A model generated the notes under the pieces. It saw only the letters and a list, made by a program, of their open reading frames with translations. It ran no database searches and had not been told where the DNA came from. From positions 1 through 12,929 of the forward strand of contig CAIXMC010000350.1 of assembly GCA_903920405.1 (NCBI GenBank): a DNA stretch of 12,929 nt, in the 5' to 3' direction. Source of the DNA: an uncultured beta proteobacterium. GTDB taxonomy: Bacteria; Pseudomonadota; Gammaproteobacteria; Burkholderiales; Burkholderiaceae_C. The translations under genes and the position numbers were made by a program. Below are positions 5,699 through 12,929 of this stretch, piece by piece. How positions within the stretch are numbered: position 1 is the first letter of the stretch; every line of letters begins with the position of its first letter.

Positions 5699-6868
5699 AT
5701 GAAAATTCACGAATACCAAGGCAAGGATATCCTGCGTCAATTGGGTGTGCCTGTGCCTCGCGGCATTGCGGCGTTCACTGTTCAGGAGGCTATGGAGGCG
5801 GCACAAAAACTCGGTGGCACGGTGTGGGTGGTCAAGGCGCAAATTCACGCCGGTGGTCGTGGTAAGGGTGGGGGCGTGAAGCTGGCACGCAGTGTTGAAG
5901 AGGTTCGACAACTTGCCAACCAGATATTGGGCATGCAGCTCATCACGCACCAAACGGGCACAGAGGGTCAAAAGGTTCGCCGCTTGTTAATTGAAGAAGG
6001 GGCTGACATTCAAAAAGAATATTACCTGTCGGTGGTGACTGACCGCGCCAGCCAGCGCGTGGCCATGATGGCTTCGAGTGAAGGGGGCATGGACATTGAA
6101 GAGGTGGCACGCACATCACCCGACAAAATCATCACCCAACTGATAGACCCAGCACTAGGATTGACGCTTGAACAAGCCACAGCGATAGTGAATAGCCTGG
6201 GTGTCCCTGCTGCATCGACAGCGCAGGCGGTTGATGTGCTGCACAAGGTCTATCAGGTCTATCAAGACACTGATGCCACCCTGGTTGAAATCAACCCCTT
6301 GATTTTGGAAGGCAATGGCCATCTCAAAGCGCTGGATGCCAAATTCGACATTGATGACAACGCGCTGTACCGTCACCCTGACATTGTGGCCTGCCGTGAT
6401 TTGGACGAAGAAGACCCGGCAGAGGTGCAAGCCAGCAAGTTCGATTTGGCCTATATCAGCCTGAATGGCAACATTGGTTGTCTGGTCAACGGCGCAGGAT
6501 TGGCCATGGCCACCATGGACACCATCAAGCTCTTTGGCGCTGAACCTGCCAACTTTTTGGATGTGGGCGGCGGTGCTACACCAGAAAAAGTGACGGAAGC
6601 CTTCAAAATCATGCTGAACAACCCCAGCGTCAAGGCTATTTTGGTCAATATTTTTGGCGGCATCATGAAGTGCGACACCATCGCTGCAGGCATCATTACT
6701 GCTTGCAAAGCCGTGAATTTATCGGTGCCCCTGGTGGTGCGTATGAAGGGCACCAACGAAGACATGGGCAAACAACTGCTTGCACAAAGCGGTTTGCCCA
6801 TCATCAGCGCAAACACCATGGCTGAAGCGGCAGAAATGGTCGTTGCAACGGTGCAGGCAATGAAATAA
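5699..6868 (+). CDS. sucC: Succinyl-CoA synthetase (ADP-forming), beta subunit
   Basis: A 389-residue protein, normal length. With SucD it forms the TCA-cycle enzyme that converts succinyl-CoA to succinate with nucleotide triphosphate formation. The N-terminal ATP-grasp fold begins [20 protein letters not shown] and includes the nucleotide loop [21 protein letters not shown] marks the magnesium/nucleotide site, and the C-terminal ligase domain shows [25 protein letters not shown] and [13 protein letters not shown] 5699 matches the family start exactly. sucD follows after 12 bases, so the two form an operon. It is read divergently from argC. Confidence 0.98.
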   Translation: MKIHEYQGKDILRQLGVPVPRGIAAFTVQEAMEAAQKLGGTVWVVKAQIHAGGRGKGGGVKLARSVEEVRQLANQILGMQLITHQTGTEGQKVRRLLIEEGADIQKEYYLSVVTDRASQRVAMMASSEGGMDIEEVARTSPDKIITQLIDPALGLTLEQATAIVNSLGVPAASTAQAVDVLHKVYQVYQDTDATLVEINPLILEGNGHLKALDAKFDIDDNALYRHPDIVACRDLDEEDPAEVQASKFDLAYISLNGNIGCLVNGAGLAMATMDTIKLFGAEPANFLDVGGGATPEKVTEAFKIMLNNPSVKAILVNIFGGIMKCDTIAAGIITACKAVNLSVPLVVRMKGTNEDMGKQLLAQSGLPIISANTMAEAAEMVVATVQAMK

Positions 6869-6880
6869 AACGGATCAATT

Positions 6881-7774
6881 ATGTCTATCTATATCCATCA
6901 AGAGACCAAAGTCATCACCCAGGGCATGACCGGCAAAACGGGGCAGTTTCATACCGAAAGATGCCAAGCCTACGCCAATGGTAAAAACTGTTTTGTAGCC
7001 GGTGTCAACCCAAAAAAAGCGGGTGAATCCCTGTTTGGCATCCCCATTTTTGCAACTGTTTTAGAGGCTGCTTCGCAAACTGGTGCGACCGTGTCGGTTA
7101 TTTATGTGCCACCGGCAGGCGCTGCTGCTGCCATTTGGGAAGCCGTGGAGGCCAACCTTGACATGGTCATCTGCATTACCGAAGGCATTCCTGTGCGTGA
7201 CATGCTGGAGGTGCGCAACAAAATGAAGGCCAAAGAGGCAGCAGGCGGCAAAAAGACTTTGCTGCTTGGCCCCAATTGCCCAGGCTTGATCACGCCTGAT
7301 GAAATCAAAATTGGCATCATGCCCGGTCATATTCACCGCAAAGGCCGCATTGGAGTGGTTAGCCGTTCTGGCACACTGACCTACGAAGCCGTTGCCCAAT
7401 TGACTGAAATTGGTTTGGGACAGTCCAGCGCCGTTGGCATAGGCGGAGACCCCATCAATGGCCTCAAGCACATTGACGTGATGCAAGCGTTTAACGATGA
7501 TCCTGACACCGATGCCGTCATCATGATTGGCGAAATTGGTGGCCCCGACGAGGCTGAGGCCGCTCGCTGGTGCAAACTCAACATGAAGAAACCGGTTGTT
7601 GGCTTTATTGCAGGTGTCACGGCCCCGGCGGGTAAGCGCATGGGGCACGCCGGTGCCTTGATTTCAGGCGGTGCGGACACGGCAGAGGCCAAATTGGCCG
7701 TGATGCAAGAGTGCGGCTTTACCGTCACACGCAACCCGTCTGAAATGGCACAGATTCTTAAAACTCTGTTGTAA
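6881..7774 (+). CDS. sucD: Succinyl-CoA synthetase, alpha subunit
   Basis: A 297-residue protein. The N-terminal CoA-binding Rossmann domain starts MSIYIHQETKVITQGMTGKTG, with GVNPKKAG and VSVIYVPP. LLLGPNCPGLITP follows. The phosphorylated active-site histidine is His256 in GKRMGHAGALISGG, and GIGGDPINGL and GEIGGPDEAEAA are also family signatures. It works as a heterodimer or heterotetramer with SucC, encoded immediately upstream. A small AT-rich dyad (CTGTTGT/ACAACAG, 7766-7783) overlaps the stop codon but has no T-run, so I do not call it a terminator. Confidence 0.98.
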   Translation: MSIYIHQETKVITQGMTGKTGQFHTERCQAYANGKNCFVAGVNPKKAGESLFGIPIFATVLEAASQTGATVSVIYVPPAGAAAAIWEAVEANLDMVICITEGIPVRDMLEVRNKMKAKEAAGGKKTLLLGPNCPGLITPDEIKIGIMPGHIHRKGRIGVVSRSGTLTYEAVAQLTEIGLGQSSAVGIGGDPINGLKHIDVMQAFNDDPDTDAVIMIGEIGGPDEAEAARWCKLNMKKPVVGFIAGVTAPAGKRMGHAGALISGGADTAEAKLAVMQECGFTVTRNPSEMAQILKTLL

Positions 7775-7833
7775 AAACAACAGCAGCCATATCCGGCACC
7801 GCTATCCTGATGTGCATACAGTGATGTCCACAC

Positions 7834-7898
7834 TGAAATTTGCTATCTTTTAGAGAGCTACCTACGCAATACTGGCGGGCGTTAGAGGGTGATTTCAT
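7834..7898. repeat. Possible dispersed intergenic repeat (Burkholderiales type)
   Basis: The stretch from TTGCTATC through GAGAGCTACC and GCGGGCGTTAGAGG to GTGATTTC has the layout of a short repeat that I recall as common between genes in Comamonadaceae-like genomes. Only one copy is in the window, so this is recognition from memory. The rest of the 292-bp gap 7775-8066 shows nothing else I can name. Confidence 0.35.
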
Positions 7899-8066
7899 CA
7901 TTATTTTTATGCCCATTTCCAGATGCAAAAGACACTGGATTGGATGCCGATTTTGCGCGGTCAAAATACAAGGGGCTGATTGACACTTCAGCGCAAGACC
8001 GTTGCACCAGTTGAATGGCTTCGCAGAAAATGCGACAACTCGCCAGAAACCACACCACGCACCCCC

Positions 8067-9659
8067 ATGAAAAAATTCAACACAGCAGGTCCGTCCATCG
8101 CAGGCGACCACTACATGATCGACCCGCTCACGCGCTTTGACTTGCCAGAAATTGAATCGCTGATAGATGACAAACGCTACTTTGTGCTGCACGCCCCCAG
8201 ACAGACCGGCAAGACGACATCTCTGCTGGCGCTGATGCATCACCTGAATGCAAAAGCGCAGTACCGTGTGCTTTATGCCAACATTGAAGGCGCGCAAGCG
8301 GCGCGAGGTGATGTGGATGCTGGTATGAAGATTATTTGTAGTGCCATTGCACGTGCGGCCAACCTCTACCTCAAAGACCATCGGCTGACGGATTGGCTAG
8401 GGCAGGAAGGCGCGACGATTCCATCTGGCGATCGCTTGTCGGGCCTCCTGACACACTGGGCACAAACCACTGACAAGCCCGTCATTTTGTTGCTCGATGA
8501 AGTCGATGCCTTGGTCGGCGACACCCTTATTTCGCTCTTGCGTCAGATTCGCGCTGGTTACGCCCAGCGGCCGGAGGCCTTCCCGCAGGCGATGATTTTG
8601 TGTGGCGTTCGTGATGTGCGCGACTATCGTATCCACACCGCCCACCATGAAATCATCACCGGCGGCTCAGCCTTCAATATCAAGGCCGTGTCGCTTCGCC
8701 TGGGCAATCTCACCCCCGATGAAACACAGGCGCTATGGCAGCAACATGAAGATGCCACAGGCCAGTCCATCGCCCCGGTCATTTATGAAGAACTGTGGCA
8801 AGACACCGCAGGGCAGCCCTGGTTGGTCAATGCTTTGGGGTATGAAGTGACCTGGCAAGACCGATCTGCCCGCGACCCCGGCACACCCATCTCGCTGGAG
8901 CGCTACAAAGCGGCTCGTGAACGATTGATTCAAAGCCGAGCGACGCACCTCGATCAACTGGCCGACAAATTGACAGAACCTCGGGTGCATGGTATTGTGG
9001 CGGCTTTGCTGGAAGGCGGGTCTGTGTCGGAACATTTTTCAACCGATGACCTGCAATACGTTGAAGACCTGGGGCTGATTTGCCAACGGCCCATGCTGAC
9101 CATTTCAAATCGCATCTACCAGGAAATCATTCCGCGTGAACTCACCTGGCCAGCACAGGTGGTCATTGCTCACCAACAACCCTGGTATCTGGATGCCCGT
9201 CGCCATTTGGACATGAAGAAGCTGCTAACCGCGTTTCAACAATTCTTTCGTGAAAACTCGGACGCCTGGCTGGAAAAATTTGACTACAAAGAGGCTGGTC
9301 CGCAGTTGCTGCTGCAAGCCTTTTTACAGCGCATTGTGAACGGCGGCGGTCGAATCAACCGTGAGTATGGCCTAGGTCGCAGACGCACCGATCTTTTTCT
9401 GGAGTGGCCTGTGGATGAATCTTTGGGCTATTTGGGCACGGTGCAGCGCGTGGTGATTGAACTGAAAATTTTGCACCAGGGGCTGGAGGCCACCCAAAAA
9501 CAGGGCTTGGTTCAAACGGCTGATTATGCTGACCGCTGCGGCGCGGATGAATCGCATTTGATGATTTTTGACAGACACCCCGATAAGTCATGGGAAGAGC
9601 GCATCTGGCAGCACGATGAGAGTGTGGGGCAACGTGTGATTGGCGTTTGGGGGGCGTAG
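8067..9659 (+). CDS. AAA-family ATPase with C-terminal PD-(D/E)XK-like nuclease segment
   Basis: From ATG 8067 the protein is 530 residues. The N-terminal ATPase domain starts MKKFNTAGPSI, with Walker A APRQTGKT (43-50) and Walker B VILLLDEVDAL (Asp144-Glu145). A middle helical, winged-helix-like region follows (ISNRIYQEIIPREL). The C-terminus has RRRTDLFLEW, then VVIELKI and QTADYAD, which fits a PD-(D/E)XK core (Asp442, Glu465, Lys467) followed by a conserved Gln/Tyr. ATP-binding proteins of this layout are widespread and poorly characterised; roles in mobile-element biology or defence have been suggested. The frame is open upstream to 7980, but no ATG occurs there and MKKFN matches the usual start. 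No Shine-Dalgarno is visible. It stands alone after sucD. Confidence 0.8.
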   Translation: MKKFNTAGPSIAGDHYMIDPLTRFDLPEIESLIDDKRYFVLHAPRQTGKTTSLLALMHHLNAKAQYRVLYANIEGAQAARGDVDAGMKIICSAIARAANLYLKDHRLTDWLGQEGATIPSGDRLSGLLTHWAQTTDKPVILLLDEVDALVGDTLISLLRQIRAGYAQRPEAFPQAMILCGVRDVRDYRIHTAHHEIITGGSAFNIKAVSLRLGNLTPDETQALWQQHEDATGQSIAPVIYEELWQDTAGQPWLVNALGYEVTWQDRSARDPGTPISLERYKAARERLIQSRATHLDQLADKLTEPRVHGIVAALLEGGSVSEHFSTDDLQYVEDLGLICQRPMLTISNRIYQEIIPRELTWPAQVVIAHQQPWYLDARRHLDMKKLLTAFQQFFRENSDAWLEKFDYKEAGPQLLLQAFLQRIVNGGGRINREYGLGRRRTDLFLEWPVDESLGYLGTVQRVVIELKILHQGLEATQKQGLVQTADYADRCGADESHLMIFDRHPDKSWEERIWQHDESVGQRVIGVWGA

Positions 9660-9821
9660 CGATGATCCTGGATTCCTCAGTTGAACGCGCCCGAGTGGGC
9701 TGCTGGCTGAGCCACACTGCGCGATTTGCGCCTAGCATTGCATCTTTAACTCTGACGGCCAAATACGGGACTTATTATTGACCATATCCTTACGAAAACT
9801 TATTGTTAATCACGTAGGGGG

Positions 9822-10442
9822 TCAATCCTTGGTTTTCAGGTGAAGTGCCCATATTCGCTTTACTTGGCTTACGCTGCATCCCGACAGCTCAGCAGTTCGC
9901 TGGATCGTTTGGCCTGCGCTTCGCAACACAACGATGCGAGCATGAGTGGTGGTGTTTGCAATGCGTCCGGTATATTTGCCGGCTGACTTGGCGATTTGAA
10001 CACCCTGACGTTGGCGTTCACGGCGCGTTTCGTAGTCATCACGAGCCATCTGCAAGGCCAACTTGAGGAGTAATTCCTGGATTGACTCCAAGACGATTTT
10101 GGAGACGCCACTAGCGTCAGCCACAAGGTCGGACAAATCGACCAGGCCGGGTACTGCCAAGCGTGCGCCCTTGGCGCGAATGGAGTTGACCAGTTGTTCT
10201 GCTTCTGGAAGCGGTAATCGGCTGATGCGGTCAATTTTCTCCGAAACAACCACTTCACCAGGCTGAAGGTCGGCAATCATTCGCTGTAGCTCGGGTCGGT
10301 CAGCGCGCGCACCCGATGCTTTCTCACGGTAAACACCGGCAATGTAATAACCAGAATTTCTTGTGCTGCGCTCAATGTCAGCCTGACGGGTAAGGTCTTG
10401 TTCGTCGGTGCTAACACGAAGGTAAATACGGGCGACATTCAT
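9822..10442 (-). CDS. Serine recombinase (resolvase/invertase family)
   Basis: A 206-residue site-specific recombinase. The N-terminal catalytic domain begins MNVARIYLRVSTDEQD, with nucleophile Ser11 and Arg9 nearby. It continues with GVYREKASGARADRPELQRM, VVSEKIDRISRLP and an E-helix-like region, then a linker (GKYTGR) and a C-terminal helix-turn-helix (AGQTIQRTAELSGCSVSQVK). ATG 10442 starts at the conserved motif; a TTG at 10451 would add three residues. No transposase or cargo genes accompany it, so it is an isolated resolvase or invertase, perhaps a relic of a mobile element. The cluster of TTGGCTA-type motifs at 10477-10559, just upstream, may be its binding site or operator. Confidence 0.9.
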   Translation of the reverse strand: MNVARIYLRVSTDEQDLTRQADIERSTRNSGYYIAGVYREKASGARADRPELQRMIADLQPGEVVVSEKIDRISRLPLPEAEQLVNSIRAKGARLAVPGLVDLSDLVADASGVSKIVLESIQELLLKLALQMARDDYETRRERQRQGVQIAKSAGKYTGRIANTTTHARIVVLRSAGQTIQRTAELSGCSVSQVKRIWALHLKTKD

Positions 10443-10476
10443 GATGGACAAAGTGGTTAAGTTGAGTATGCCTAAT

Positions 10477-10559
10477 TTGGCTAATGACCAGAGAGATAGC
10501 CAATAGAAAATTTTTCAATGTCAATTGGCTACAACCTATTTAGCCATTCTAATTGACTA
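10477..10559. promoter_or_regulatory. Cluster of TTGGCTA/TAGCCAA motifs upstream of the serine recombinase
   Basis: Five related heptamers occur in 83 bp: TTGGCTA (10477-10483), TAGCCAA (10497-10503), TTGGCTA (10525-10531), TAGCCAT (10541-10547) and TTGACTA (10553-10559). They form inverted pairs in an AT-rich gap. This looks like a multi-site recombinase binding region (res-like) or an autoregulatory operator. It is inferred from pattern and position only. Confidence 0.4.
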
Positions 10560-10590
10560 CATTTTTTGCATCACCTGGCACGCCTGTGGT

Positions 10591-12270
10591 TCAGTGTGCA
10601 TCAGGCGCTATGGATATGGGTCGCAGGTCAGCATCAGCCATGCCGACCAGCAAGGCACGGCCATCCGGCAGCACGCGAAACTCGCCAAATGCGGCTTTCT
10701 GCCAGCGCTCTCGTTCGCCTTCCTTGAAAAACCAGGCATCGGTGACCACCACCCAGGCGCCGTTTTTTGGAGTGAGCTGGAGCAGCATCTCGTTTTGGGC
10801 CAGGGGTTGACTTGCCGTGTGCAGGCGCTGCGCGGTCACCACGCCACGTGCGTCACGTTGTACTACCAGATGTACCCGTCGGCCACCCATGTCGGCCAGC
10901 AGGGGCAACTTGTGGCCATCGAGCGCGGCAAAGCGCAGTTGCATGTAATCGCCCTGCATGAGCGAGCGCGGATCAACCGGCTGCAGTGCCATGAAGATAG
11001 GCTGGCCATGCGCGATCAGATCCTGCTTTTGCCAGATGGCCCCATTGGCCACCACCAGGGTTGCCAGGCTGCCCGCCAGCATAGCCAGGCTAGAAGCACA
11101 AAGCCGAGTACGGGTGACGGTGCGCCTGCACTCAGATGTCTTCTCGGATGGCGCAAGGATGGGGGTCAAGCGTGGCGCAGGCGTGCGTTGTCTCAGCCAA
11201 ACCAGCGCACCCAGCACCACTCCGGAGACAACCAGCAGCAAAGCTTTGTCAGCCAGTGGCCACTGAAGCTGATAGTAAAAAGCGCTCACAATCGAACCAG
11301 CGGCAAGAGCACAGGCACCGGCTTGCCGAAAGCGTTTTGTCGTTGCCGTCACCATCAAAGCCAGCAAGACAGCTCCCAACATGGGCATGAACCAGGTGAG
11401 CACCGCCAACACCAGTGCCACCGCCATGACCAAAAACTGCCGCAGCGTAGGCCAGGCCAGCGCCCCTACGCCAGCACCGGCCAACACCAGCAAACTGGCA
11501 ACAAACTGGATGGAATAAGCCGGCCAACTGTGGCGATGAAACCCAACGATCCAGCCCAATACTTCACCCGCTGCGCTGGATCCCACGACACCTCCCATCA
11601 AAAACGGAGTACCCGCCATCCAGGTCAGCCCCGCCAAGGTCGTCAACAGCCAGCCGGCTGCAAGCGCTTCCACCAGCGCCGCTCTCTGTACCACGCGAGA
11701 TTGCAGCCACAAGGCCAGCAGCCACAGCGCCAGCAAGCCATGCAAAACCAGTAGCATGCTTCCCTGCTGGCGCATCCAGCCCCAACTGGGCAGCAGAGCC
11801 AAAGCCAGCAGAGCCGAAGCCATTGCACCTGCCAGCACCCGCAGCCAGGACTTGGAAATGACCAGTGCCAGCGCCAGCACCACGATCAGCATGATGGCGT
11901 GGCCGTTTGCATTGTGAAAATCCCGGTAAACCCCCATGGCCAGCGTACCGCCGCCCACCAGCAAGGCCGGCACGGCCAGTTGCTCTACAAACAGGGGCAC
12001 ATCTTTCGCGCGCAGCACCACGACTGCAGCAACCAGCACCAAAACGCCCACCCCATAGGGGCCGATACCGTGGCGTACCACATCGCCTAGCAACATACCC
12101 ACTGCCAAAAGTAGGGGCACAGCGGCAAACCAGGCACCCAGTGCCGTGAGCAGGACCACCGGCCAAGGGTGCTCGGTCGCGTGGTCGATTGTGGCGTGGG
12201 CGGGCACAAGCCCGGATGCCACGGCGTTTTGTAGAACGGTTTGTAAACGTCCTTGCAGCGTTTTGTTCAT
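10591..12270 (-). CDS. DUF4401-GDYXXLXY fusion membrane protein
   Basis: A 559-residue protein. Roughly residues 40-390 form a run of about ten or more hydrophobic segments and resemble DUF4401 (start MNKTLQGRLQTVLQ). After a basic patch (SECRRTVTRTRLCAS) and one more hydrophobic segment comes a soluble C-terminal domain of GDYXXLXY type, with GDYMQLRF at 440-447 (last residue Phe rather than Tyr) preceded by QPVDPRSLMQ. In many bacteria DUF2157, DUF4401 and GDYXXLXY proteins are encoded side by side; here the latter two are one polypeptide. Function is not known; the soluble domain is probably periplasmic. The start overlaps the upstream gene's stop as ATGA, so the two are translationally coupled. 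Confidence 0.85.
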   Translation of the reverse strand: MNKTLQGRLQTVLQNAVASGLVPAHATIDHATEHPWPVVLLTALGAWFAAVPLLLAVGMLLGDVVRHGIGPYGVGVLVLVAAVVVLRAKDVPLFVEQLAVPALLVGGGTLAMGVYRDFHNANGHAIMLIVVLALALVISKSWLRVLAGAMASALLALALLPSWGWMRQQGSMLLVLHGLLALWLLALWLQSRVVQRAALVEALAAGWLLTTLAGLTWMAGTPFLMGGVVGSSAAGEVLGWIVGFHRHSWPAYSIQFVASLLVLAGAGVGALAWPTLRQFLVMAVALVLAVLTWFMPMLGAVLLALMVTATTKRFRQAGACALAAGSIVSAFYYQLQWPLADKALLLVVSGVVLGALVWLRQRTPAPRLTPILAPSEKTSECRRTVTRTRLCASSLAMLAGSLATLVVANGAIWQKQDLIAHGQPIFMALQPVDPRSLMQGDYMQLRFAALDGHKLPLLADMGGRRVHLVVQRDARGVVTAQRLHTASQPLAQNEMLLQLTPKNGAWVVVTDAWFFKEGERERWQKAAFGEFRVLPDGRALLVGMADADLRPISIAPDAH

Positions 12271-12929
12271 GCTGACACTCCCTGTGCCATTTCCCGAGCT
12301 GCCATGTGACGCGACAATCTCAAAATGCCATTGACTGACGCCGCCAACAGGGCAGCAGCAAACAGGCCAATCAACATCAGTCGTCCAAGCCAGTCACCAC
12401 TCCAAGTGTCTTGGGTCAGCCAGCGCACCAAAGCGCACACCAGCAAGGCATTCAGCCCCAGCGCTACAGCACTGAGTGCAAACACATCAAACAAGCGAGG
12501 CGTGGCAAGCAGACCAACACACAACGCCAACACCAGTAAACCCAGGGAAAATTGAGCACCGACATGGCTATGAAACAGACCCCCCAGTGCCGTCAGCGTG
12601 ACGGCCACCACCGCCAGTGTGGCGGCTGTGCGAAAACTCCAGGTGCTGGCTCCGGTAAAGCGTTGCAAGCCACTGCAAAGCGTCCCCACCACAATGAAGG
12701 TAGCACCCCAGGCCAGCAAATGCACGCTTAAATTCTCAGGCTCTACCCCAAAGCGGTGACCGCTGTAGGTGTGAACCCACAGTGCAATGGTGGTCATGGC
12801 CACCATTGCCCACGGTGTCCACAACACGTCCGAGCGCGCCCCCAGGCACAACGGCAAGGCCAGTGCAGCCCACCAGGCAAATAGTAGCCAGGGGTCAGCA
12901 CCGGTTTGATAGGTCTGACCAAAATAGGC
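12267..12929 (-). CDS. DUF2157-like membrane protein, N-terminus beyond the window
   Basis: The frame is open to the right edge, and 221 residues are visible. They show about seven hydrophobic segments; near the visible beginning is AYFGQTYQTGADPWLLFAWW, a stretch that recurs in DUF2157 proteins (GQxYQTGADP). The stop overlaps the ATG of the next gene by four bases, indicating an operon with the DUF4401-GDYXXLXY fusion. The function of the family is not established. The true start lies right of the window. Confidence 0.8.
   Translation of the reverse strand, partial: AYFGQTYQTGADPWLLFAWWAALALPLCLGARSDVLWTPWAMVAMTTIALWVHTYSGHRFGVEPENLSVHLLAWGATFIVVGTLCSGLQRFTGASTWSFRTAATLAVVAVTLTALGGLFHSHVGAQFSLGLLVLALCVGLLATPRLFDVFALSAVALGLNALLVCALVRWLTQDTWSGDWLGRLMLIGLFAAALLAASVNGILRLSRHMAAREMAQGVSA

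Noticed and set aside
5551..5700. Longer N-terminus for ArgC from position 5700
   Set aside because: It adds 50 residues unlike the family and would overlap the sucC start; MHKIFIDG at 5550 matches the type 2 ArgC start.
7061..7648. A 195-residue minus-strand frame inside sucD
   Set aside because: Antisense to a strongly conserved gene and without family features.
7766..7783. Terminator at the sucD stop
   Set aside because: The dyad is AT-rich and is not followed by a T-run on either strand in a useful position.
10525..11754. A 409-residue open frame on the plus strand
   Set aside because: Glutamine- and histidine-rich translation with no recognisable domain, lying antisense to the convincing DUF4401-GDYXXLXY gene; a shadow of a GC-rich membrane-protein gene.

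Overview
The window looks like a betaproteobacterial chromosome segment, probably Burkholderiales. The HemE, type-2 ArgC and SucCD proteins read as that group, there are paired ATTCCC-N8-GGGAAT repeats of the dRS3 type known from Neisseria, and a PEP-CTERM sorting signal is present. The genus cannot be fixed from sequence alone.

Positions 1-3316 hold the main discovery, a complete diversity-generating retroelement (DGR) in the order target gene (VR) - avd - template repeat (TR) - reverse transcriptase. VR (163-302) and TR (1065-1204) are 140-bp direct repeats. I count 20 mismatches, and all 20 fall at TR adenines (A to T 13, A to C 4, A to G 3), changing 13 residues. The 5'-truncated target protein carries its variable region just upstream of a C-terminal PEP-CTERM sorting signal, so the diversified face is probably exported by an exosortase system. 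The reverse transcriptase (YCDD, GNLNSQ) continues in frame into a MutS domain-I-like segment. It then runs out of frame into the remains of an Rpn-family (PD-(D/E)XK) gene, whose 3' part keeps a well-placed internal start site.

Downstream of the Rpn remnant lie an exact 49-bp copy of an internal RT segment and a 138-bp MITE-like element made of nested inverted repeats. The end of that element supplies the last codons and stop of hemE.

Positions 3443-7774 are housekeeping: hemE and argC on the minus strand with a terminator between them, and divergently the sucC-sucD operon (succinyl-CoA synthetase) on the plus strand.

Positions 7775-12929 are accessory: a possible dispersed repeat, an AAA ATPase with a C-terminal PD-(D/E)XK-like nuclease segment, a solitary serine recombinase with a cluster of TTGGCTA/TAGCCAA motifs upstream, and a two-gene membrane-protein operon (DUF2157-like, then a DUF4401-GDYXXLXY fusion) that runs off the right edge.
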